Source: Bacteroidetes bacterium GWF2_33_38
GTDB lineage: Bacteria; Bacteroidota; Bacteroidia; Bacteroidales; GWF2-33-38
Direction of reading: 5' to 3'
Assembly (NCBI GenBank): GCA_001769505.1
Contig: MEOF01000062.1
Span: forward strand, 1 to 64,000
DNA length: 64,000 nt
Shown here piece by piece: positions 57,420 through 64,000 of the stretch. Positions within the stretch are counted from its first letter, which is position 1. Every line of letters begins with the position of its first letter. Position numbers and translations under genes: made by a program. Under the pieces are notes generated by a model. The model did no database searches. It worked only from the letters and a program-made list of their open reading frames with translations, and was not told where the DNA came from.

Positions 57420-57875
57420 ATGAAAAAGATTGTAATATCAATATTGTTTTTTTTAGCTTTTTTTAGTATCTCTTGTAATGAAAGAGTAGAAAAAAAAGAA
57501 ATCGTCAATAGAAATTCTAAATATTATAAAGTATATGAATTTTGGGAAAAATTTGTAGAAGCAATGTCAGTTAAAAATTCATCGTTTTTAATTGAAAATT
57601 CATTAGATACTATAAATTGTTGTGAATGCCTTCCTTCTGTTAATTCAAAAGATAAGTTCTCTTCAAAATTTATTTTAGATAAATATATTAATAAAGTGAT
57701 GCATGTTGAAACACTAAAAGAAATACCTTTTAGTGTTTTTGAAACCGATACTAACACATATAAAATTACTTATCATATTACAAGTAAGAATGCTCCAAAT
57801 GGGACATATAGTTTATTTTATACAGTTGTTAAGGAAAATGGGGAATTTTTATTTTCAGGAATGTTATTTCAATAA
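57420..57875 (+). CDS. Small orphan lipoprotein
   Basis: Lipobox FFSISC; no family recognised. Confidence 0.55.
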   Translation: MKKIVISILFFLAFFSISCNERVEKKEIVNRNSKYYKVYEFWEKFVEAMSVKNSSFLIENSLDTINCCECLPSVNSKDKFSSKFILDKYINKVMHVETLKEIPFSVFETDTNTYKITYHITSKNAPNGTYSLFYTVVKENGEFLFSGMLFQ

Positions 57876-57890
57876 TAAAAAATAAGAAAT

Positions 57891-58178
57891 ATGAAAATTA
57901 ACTTGATTACTACAACTTCAATTATTTTATTGTCATTATCTTTTGGCTGTGATAGTATAGTTGATGTAAAGAATAGTGAGATAAAGAATAATATTTATAC
58001 AAATAATTATTTCAATTTTAGTTTACATTTTTCAAATAATTGGAGAGTCAAAACGGAAAAAGAAAATGCAGAACTAATTGAGAATGTTGTTGTTATTTAC
58101 TTTGTCAATAGGATTGAAAATAATATATTTGATAATATTAATGCTGCCAAAAAATATTTACAAAATTTAAAAAACTAA
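57891..58178 (+). CDS. Small orphan lipoprotein (possibly truncated)
   Basis: MKINLITTTSIILLSLSFGC lipobox; 95 aa. Confidence 0.45.
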   Translation: MKINLITTTSIILLSLSFGCDSIVDVKNSEIKNNIYTNNYFNFSLHFSNNWRVKTEKENAELIENVVVIYFVNRIENNIFDNINAAKKYLQNLKN

Positions 58179-58321
58179 ATTCTGGGTAATGTGGTCAAAA
58201 TTACCAACTATTTTTGGTATCATTAAAAAAGGGCTACGACATTGGGTTTATATTATTATGGTTCACAACCAGTATTTGGTTTGCAAAATGGACTACATTA
58301 TTAACTTAAATAATCACTTTC

Positions 58322-58762
58322 ATGAAATATATATATTGTATTATTTTTTTAATGATTTTACTTGGATGCGATGAATTTGATTCACGGTTAAAAGTATATA
58401 ATAAATCAAATAAACGAATTCTTGCTGAATGTAGTAAAGATACTATAATTGAAGATTCATTATATTATGATTTACTTGTTACGCCAGGAATTGTTAGACC
58501 AAATGAAACAATTAGTTTTACTTATGAAAAATGGGATATTTACATTAAAAATGAATTTCAAGATAGTAAATTACACATGTTTATTTTTGATTATGAAAAA
58601 TTAACACAATATGCTGTTTATGGTAAAGTAATTTCAAGGGATTCATTATATAAGCGATACGATTTAACAGTAGATAGTTTAGAAAAAATGAACTGGACAA
58701 TTACCTATCCCTATAGAAAACTCCAAACCTTTCCGAAAGTTTTAAAACTTTCGGAAAGGTAA
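58322..58762 (+). CDS. Small orphan lipoprotein
   Basis: MKYIYCIIFLMILLGC lipobox; 3' end formed by a perfect palindrome. Confidence 0.5.
   Translation: MKYIYCIIFLMILLGCDEFDSRLKVYNKSNKRILAECSKDTIIEDSLYYDLLVTPGIVRPNETISFTYEKWDIYIKNEFQDSKLHMFIFDYEKLTQYAVYGKVISRDSLYKRYDLTVDSLEKMNWTITYPYRKLQTFPKVLKLSER
58727..58760. repeat. 34-bp perfect palindrome
   Basis: ACCTTTCCGAAAGTTTTAAAACTTTCGGAAAGGT equals its own reverse complement. Confidence 0.95.
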
Positions 58763-58849
58763 AAAAATAGTTCGTTTTCCGTCCTTGTAGGTGTTACCAA
58801 CAAACAATTCTACTAAGCTAAGAAGAAATCAAACAAAAAAAATAAGAAT

Positions 58850-59434
58850 TTATTCCTTTTTGGTAATCGTTGAAATCGCTGTTGATTTTACATTCCATAC
58901 TAAAGAATCTTTTTCAAATATCATATCTACATCTGCTGTTATAAAAAAACAAGGCGATTCATCAATATATTTCATAATTAGTGTTCCGCTTTTGAGGTCG
59001 TTGATATCTAATAAAATATTTTTTTCAATATCATTAAACATGAAATTTTGAATCAAGTTGCTAGTTTTAAGTTCAAAATTACCTTTGTCATTCAATGTTT
59101 GGACCCATTCATCAAGATTCATATTCTCGTATTCAGTAAACGAAATAAAATCTTTCGAAAATATGGTTAAGCTAAATACTTCGCTTTCGATTGCAATACT
59201 GCATTCGCCAGTTGGTTTAACACTGAACATATAATTTGGGTTTGCTCCAAAAACACTCTCATCATCGATAATTTGTAGCGAATCATTAACATAAAAATAA
59301 GCTTCTTCCTGTTCAAAACACTCGTTGGGTATTTCATCGATTATTTTTTTGCATTGAGAAAAAAATAATATTGGAATGATTTGAAAAAGTAAAAAGAGAA
59401 CACGAAATAATTGGTTTATCTGTCTATGATTCAT
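58850..59434 (-). CDS. Orphan secreted/lipoprotein-like protein
   Basis: MNHRQINQLFRVLFLLFQIIPILFFSQC; ORF track starts at 59473. Confidence 0.55.
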   Translation of the reverse strand: MNHRQINQLFRVLFLLFQIIPILFFSQCKKIIDEIPNECFEQEEAYFYVNDSLQIIDDESVFGANPNYMFSVKPTGECSIAIESEVFSLTIFSKDFISFTEYENMNLDEWVQTLNDKGNFELKTSNLIQNFMFNDIEKNILLDINDLKSGTLIMKYIDESPCFFITADVDMIFEKDSLVWNVKSTAISTITKKE

Positions 59435-59564
59435 AACAAAACATTTTTTTTTCTTTGATAAAATCCGAAACATATTTAGGTGCCAAGTCTTCCCACGTTT
59501 TGTCTTTTGCTTTTATTTTCGCCAATACTTGTTTAGAAGTAATATGTAAGCGTTCTTTTTTCAC
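59424..59564 (-). CDS. Possible 46-aa small ORF with GTG start, overlapping the downstream ORF start
   Basis: Manual translation (V)KKERLHITSKQVLAKIKAKDKTWEDLAPKYVSDFIKEKKMFCYES*. Confidence 0.3.
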   Translation of the reverse strand: MKKERLHITSKQVLAKIKAKDKTWEDLAPKYVSDFIKEKKMFCYES

Positions 59565-59685
59565 ATTTGGCAAATTCAATACAAACTAAAAAATAATATA
59601 AGGAATTGCTATAAATCTTCAGTTTTTATACGAGTTTATTTTTTTATCCTCTCAGGTATTAACTTAAATTGATTGGTAATTAGGT

Positions 59686-61356
59686 TTAAAATTGCCGATG
59701 TAAGTGTTTTAGTAATTCTTTAGCATTCGAAATAGCAGCATTGGTAAGTTTTTCTCCACTTAGCATTTTAGCAATCTCAATTATTCGTTCGTTTTCCGAT
59801 AAGAGTTTAATATCAGTCTCAACGGTTTTGGTAGAGTTTTGCTTGTAAACGATGTAATGAAATTCTCCTTTGGCTGCAATTTGTGGCAAGTGTGTAATGC
59901 TGATTACTTGCATTTGACTTGCCATATGTTGCATAATGCTTCCCATTTTGTCGGCAATATTTCCTGAGATTCCATTATCTATTTCGTCAAAAATAATAGT
60001 TGGCAAATATGTCTTTGAACTTATTAAATGTTTTATGCTAAGCATTAACCTCGAAAGTTCACCGCCTGATGCGATTTTGGTAATTTCTTGCACCTGAATT
60101 TTTTTATTTGCTGAAAACAAAAATTGAATTTTATCAACACCCGATTCTGTAATTTTTTCGCTTTGTGTTAAGTTTATTTCAAAAGTTATATCGGGCATTC
60201 CAAGCAAGCGACACATGTCTTCAATTTTACTTTTTATTTCAGGAATACCAGCCTTTCTACGTTTGTTTAACTGCTTTGCTAATGCGTTTACTTCTTTTTC
60301 TTGCAAAGCAATTTCGATGTTGAGTTTTTCTATTTCGTTATCGAACGATGCAATTTGCATAAGCTCTTTTTCGATTGATTCTTTTGTAGAAATAAGCTCA
60401 ACAATTGAGTTGCATTGAAATTTTTTCTGTAGCGAATATATTGTGTTGAGTCGTTCGTTGACTTTTTCTAATCGTTCAGGATTAACATCAATCTTATTAA
60501 AAATACTTTCGATATCGGCATTGATATCTTTTGTTTCAATGTAAATTTGCTGAGTTCTGTTGGCAAGTTCTGTAATATTTGGATATATTTTTTTTACGTT
60601 ATCTAAAGTGCTTAACACAAATTTTAACTTATTAATTGCATTGTGTTCTTCCTCGCTAAGAGCTAAAACTGCATTATTCAAATCGCTTTTAATATCAACT
60701 GCATGAGTTAAAAATTGAAATTCTTGTTCGAGTTCTTCTTGTTCACCTGGTGCTAATTTTGCATCGTTAAGTTGCTCAAATTGAAATTGCAAGAAATCGA
60801 GTTGCGTTTTTGAATCGTTGGCTTTTTCTTCGAGCACTTGAAGTGTTTTTTGGGCGGTTTTAAATTTTTTGTAGCGGATCGAAAAATCAGAACACAAGGG
60901 TATATTATCGTTGAAAACATCAACTACATTTAATTGAAAACCTTCGTCATTTAACAATAAATTTTCGTGTTGTGAATGAATATCAATTAATTTCGATGAA
61001 ATTTCTTTTAATGCTTGAAGCGAAATAGGGGTGTCGTTTATAAATGCTCTTGATTTTCCTTGTGAATTTATTTCTCTTCGTATAATTGTATTTTCAGAAT
61101 AGTCTAGATCGTTGAGTTGAAAAAGGTTTTCGAGTTTATATTCTTTAATGTTGAAAACGGCTTCAATTACACATTTTTTATCTTGATTTTTAATGTGGGC
61201 ATTATCGGCTCTATTTCCTAAAATTAACGATAGAGCTCCAAGTATTATTGATTTTCCGGCTCCGGTTTCTCCTGTTATGGTTGAAAAACCTTTGTGAAAA
61301 TCAATTTCTAATTCATTGATAATTGCGTAATTAATTATTGATAATGACTTTAACAT
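59686..61356 (-). CDS. recN: DNA repair protein RecN
   Basis: MLKSLSIINYAIINELEIDFHKGFSTITGETGAGKSIILGALSLILG; VISITHLPQIAAKG. Confidence 0.96.
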   Translation of the reverse strand: MLKSLSIINYAIINELEIDFHKGFSTITGETGAGKSIILGALSLILGNRADNAHIKNQDKKCVIEAVFNIKEYKLENLFQLNDLDYSENTIIRREINSQGKSRAFINDTPISLQALKEISSKLIDIHSQHENLLLNDEGFQLNVVDVFNDNIPLCSDFSIRYKKFKTAQKTLQVLEEKANDSKTQLDFLQFQFEQLNDAKLAPGEQEELEQEFQFLTHAVDIKSDLNNAVLALSEEEHNAINKLKFVLSTLDNVKKIYPNITELANRTQQIYIETKDINADIESIFNKIDVNPERLEKVNERLNTIYSLQKKFQCNSIVELISTKESIEKELMQIASFDNEIEKLNIEIALQEKEVNALAKQLNKRRKAGIPEIKSKIEDMCRLLGMPDITFEINLTQSEKITESGVDKIQFLFSANKKIQVQEITKIASGGELSRLMLSIKHLISSKTYLPTIIFDEIDNGISGNIADKMGSIMQHMASQMQVISITHLPQIAAKGEFHYIVYKQNSTKTVETDIKLLSENERIIEIAKMLSGEKLTNAAISNAKELLKHLHRQF

Positions 61357-61377
61357 TGAATTAGATGAGATTACGAA

Positions 61378-62283
61378 CTATTGCTGCTTCATAATTTTGT
61401 TGTATTTTCCAATATTTGCAGGATCAACTTCTTTTAAGATATTTACAACTCGAGCTTTTTCGTCAGGAAACGACTCTGAAAATATATTAACAAATTCGTC
61501 TGCTTTTGCGTCAAATAAAACTCTTAAAAAAACGGTTGAAATAGTTTTATTTCGATATGCTTTTTGCACATAGTTTAAACTTTCGACCATTGTTCCGCGA
61601 GCTTCAATTGTTTTGTCAGCCATGCGATCCAAACCCATACGGTGGTACGAATAGTAAAATTCTCTTAATGGACGGTAGTTTTCGTTCAACATGTTTTCGA
61701 CCATCCAATAGCGATTCTTATTGTTTTCAAATGCTTTCCAACCTTTAAATTCATCTTGAGTTTGTGCTTTTTGTACAATATTTTCGGCTACTTGATAATA
61801 CGGTGTGCCTCCTTCAAGCGAAAACGAATCATAATCAATTCCAAGAATTATGTATATGTAATAGGCAATTAACGAAGTTAAATTATCGGTAAAAACTTGT
61901 TCGTTAAATTCCATCGCTTGAAATTCGACATATCGAAAATGCACATCGTTATCAACATAATTCATCAATACTGAATTGTATGTTGAATTGAAAACAGGAC
62001 GACTTGCTTGTATTTGCATGGTGCCTTTAAATTCGTCAGCTCCAATTTCAGTTGAAATATTTATTAAAATATTGCACTCAATTTTTTCGTCTTGTGTATA
62101 TGCATGATTAGTCCATTTTCGATTATTAATAAATTCGAAAAGGTCTTTTTGCATATTGGTAAACTTATCTTTGTTTGTACCTTGAACTTGAGGAGATACA
62201 ACTTGTATTCTACATTTTAACTCTTGTGAAAAAACATCAAGATTAACAACGATTCCTAAAAGAATAATTAAAAAAAGTCTCAT
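61378..62283 (-). CDS. DUF4835-family protein (PorD-like)
   Basis: ELKCRIQVVSPQVQGTNKDKF...; conserved position between coaBC and recN. Confidence 0.85.
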   Translation of the reverse strand: MRLFLIILLGIVVNLDVFSQELKCRIQVVSPQVQGTNKDKFTNMQKDLFEFINNRKWTNHAYTQDEKIECNILINISTEIGADEFKGTMQIQASRPVFNSTYNSVLMNYVDNDVHFRYVEFQAMEFNEQVFTDNLTSLIAYYIYIILGIDYDSFSLEGGTPYYQVAENIVQKAQTQDEFKGWKAFENNKNRYWMVENMLNENYRPLREFYYSYHRMGLDRMADKTIEARGTMVESLNYVQKAYRNKTISTVFLRVLFDAKADEFVNIFSESFPDEKARVVNILKEVDPANIGKYNKIMKQQ

Positions 62284-62284
62284 T

Positions 62285-63484
62285 TTATGTGATGAGTTTT
62301 ATAATTTTGTTTACAATATCTGAGGCAACTTCGCGCTTAGTCTTTAACTCAAATTTTTCGATATTATTGTTTTTGTCAATAATAGTTATTTTGTTTGTAT
62401 CGTGTTTAAAGCCAGCTCCAGTGTCTTTTAGCGAATTTAGAACTATAAAATCCAAGTTTTTACTTGTGATTTTCTTTTTTGCATTTTCAAGTTCATTATC
62501 CGTCTCAAGTGCAAATCCGATTAAAAGTTGATTCTTTTTTTTCATTTTTCCAAGTTCCAACGCAATATCTTTGGTTGGAATCAATTCAAGAACCAGATTT
62601 TCAGTTTTGTTCTTAATTTTTGAATCTACTTGTGTTTTAGGTGTAAAATCAGCTACTGCAGCACTCATAATTGCTATGTCGCAGTTCTGAAAATGTGAAA
62701 TTGACACGTTGTACATTTCTTCTGCAGAAGTAACTTTAGTAAGATGAATGTTTTCATGATTTATATTCATAGAAACAGGACCACTGATTAACTCAACTTT
62801 TGCCCCATTTTCAGCAAGGCATTCAGCAATATTGTAACCCATTTTACCGCTTGAGTGATTTCCGATAAAGCGAACAGGATCAATTTTTTCGTAAGTTGGA
62901 CCAGCCGTTACGAGTATTGTTTTATTGATGAGTTTTTTTTTTGAATCGAAAAACGAAACAACATCTTTCAAAATATCGGCAGGTTCTTTCATTCGTCCTT
63001 TACCGTGAAGTCCGCTTGCAAGCTCTCCTTCAGTAGGCTCAATAATAATGTTTCCGAACGATTTTAAAGTTTCAATGTTTTTTTGAGTTGCAGGATGTTT
63101 GAACATATCAAAATCCATTGCCGGAGCAATCATAACAGGACAACGAACTGATAAATACGAAGTAAGTAATAAATTATCACAAATTCCATTTGCCATTTTT
63201 GCTATTGTGTTGGCAGTGGCAGGAGCAATTAACATTAAATCAGCCCAAAGTCCAAGTTCTACGTGACTATTCCAAGTGCCATCGTCGTGATGGAAAAAAT
63301 CGCAGAGTACGGTATTTTTTGATAGTGTTGCAAGTGTAACCGGAGTAATAAATTCTTTGGCTAGCGGAGTAACAATAACCTTAACATTTGCTCCATTGGT
63401 TACTAATAAACGAATAAGCATAGCTGCTTTGTAAGCAGCTATGCTTCCAGTTATTCCTAAAATAATATTTTTGTTTTTAAGCAT
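62285..63484 (-). CDS. coaBC: Bifunctional phosphopantothenoylcysteine decarboxylase/synthetase
   Basis: KNIILGITGSIAAYKAAMLIRLL, APAMDFDMFKHPATQKNIETL, ILVTAGPTYEKIDPVRFIGNHSSGKMG. Confidence 0.96.
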   Translation of the reverse strand: MLKNKNIILGITGSIAAYKAAMLIRLLVTNGANVKVIVTPLAKEFITPVTLATLSKNTVLCDFFHHDDGTWNSHVELGLWADLMLIAPATANTIAKMANGICDNLLLTSYLSVRCPVMIAPAMDFDMFKHPATQKNIETLKSFGNIIIEPTEGELASGLHGKGRMKEPADILKDVVSFFDSKKKLINKTILVTAGPTYEKIDPVRFIGNHSSGKMGYNIAECLAENGAKVELISGPVSMNINHENIHLTKVTSAEEMYNVSISHFQNCDIAIMSAAVADFTPKTQVDSKIKNKTENLVLELIPTKDIALELGKMKKKNQLLIGFALETDNELENAKKKITSKNLDFIVLNSLKDTGAGFKHDTNKITIIDKNNNIEKFELKTKREVASDIVNKIIKLIT

Positions 63485-63505
63485 TTATACCCAAGGTATT
63501 GCTTA

Positions 63506-63829
63506 TTATTTTTCGGTGTTTGGTTTACGGTGATAAACTTTTCCTTCAATGTATTCTTGCATTGCAATTGAAGTTGGTTTAGGAAGTCTTTCATAGAACT
63601 TTGATATTTCAATTTGTTCTCTATTTTCGAAAACTTCTTCCAAATTATCGGTATAAGATGCAAATTCTTCTAATTTTCTGCTTAATTCTTCTTTAACTTC
63701 AACAGAAATTTGATTTGCTCTTTTAGCTACAATCATAACTGATTCATAGATATTGTTTGTATCTTTTTCGATGTCGGTAAAGTTCCTTGTAATTGTAGAA
63801 GGAGCTGCGTTTGTTTTTTTGTAATCCAT
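63506..63829 (-). CDS. rpoZ: RNA polymerase omega-like subunit
   Basis: MDYKKTNAAPSTITRNF...NIYESVMIVAKRANQISVEVKEEL, Bacteroidetes-type omega; conserved context. Confidence 0.8.
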   Translation of the reverse strand: MDYKKTNAAPSTITRNFTDIEKDTNNIYESVMIVAKRANQISVEVKEELSRKLEEFASYTDNLEEVFENREQIEISKFYERLPKPTSIAMQEYIEGKVYHRKPNTEK

Positions 63830-63845
63830 TTTTATCATATTGATT

Positions 63846-64000
63846 TTAACTGTTTATTCTCTTTTTTGAAGCTTCAAAAATTCTTTCGGCTTCTTTTTTA
63901 TACTGAGTTTCAGGGTATTCATCAACAAGTGCATGATACTCAGTTAATGCACTTTTATATCGTTCTTCTTTTTTCTTATCAATACTATTTTCGGCCAATA
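63846..64000 (-). CDS. BamD-like outer membrane assembly lipoprotein, C-terminal part (truncated by window end)
   Basis: Manual translation ...LAENSIDKKKEERYKSALTEYHALVDEYPETQYKKEAERIFEASKKRINS*. Confidence 0.7.
   Translation of the reverse strand, partial: LAENSIDKKKEERYKSALTEYHALVDEYPETQYKKEAERIFEASKKRINS

Noticed and set aside
58189-58374. 61-aa ORF MWSKLPTIFGIIKKG...
   Set aside because: Overlaps the start of the better-supported lipoprotein ORF; likely spurious or a decayed remnant.
58727-58760. Intrinsic terminator
   Set aside because: Perfect palindrome, but the following + strand sequence is A-rich, and on the minus strand the T-run precedes rather than follows the stem.
1-64000. 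tRNA or rRNA genes, prophage, restriction-modification or other known defence systems
   Set aside because: I saw no convincing tRNA cloverleaf, rRNA-like sequence, phage structural genes or defence-gene cluster; a tRNAscan/Infernal run would be decisive.

Overview
AT-rich chromosomal window from a Bacteroidetes/Bacteroidales-like bacterium; lineage is inferred from T9SS components, the PorP/SprF family, the rpoZ-coaBC-DUF4835-recN order and general gene content. Most of it is housekeeping: fused 2-oxoacid dehydrogenase E1, mltG, anmK, two fused LeuCD/aconitase-family enzymes, hsp20, dnaK, panB, aspartokinase, asd, kdsA, recN, coaBC, rpoZ and the 3' end of a bamD-like gene. The standout is an operon of about 12.3 kb (8938-21235). 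It encodes an Mrp-antiporter/complex-I-like membrane complex related to the MBH/MBX(MBS)/Ehr lineage. The NiFe-binding cysteines are incomplete, the NuoB-like subunit has only three cysteines (expected for a site-differentiated 4Fe-4S cluster as in MBS), two antiporter subunits plus a C-terminal arm are fused into one 1040-aa protein, and the NuoI-like ferredoxin subunit is fused to a GltD/NfnB-like FAD/NAD(P)H oxidoreductase. It is followed by an overlapping dihydroorotate-dehydrogenase-like gene and preceded by a divergent FNR-type regulator with all four Fe-S cysteines. I read this as a candidate NAD(P)H/ferredoxin-linked, ion-pumping MBS-like respiratory complex. Other points of interest: a DPP-III-family protein that appears to have lost its zinc ligands, a shared upstream element at hsp20 and dnaK, a T9SS type-B adhesin locus, attC-like GC-richer intergenic elements beside orphan cassettes, a PIN-domain gene with a downstream overlapping small partner, and several families of dispersed palindromic repeats. 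All calls come from reading the sequence; no database searches were run.
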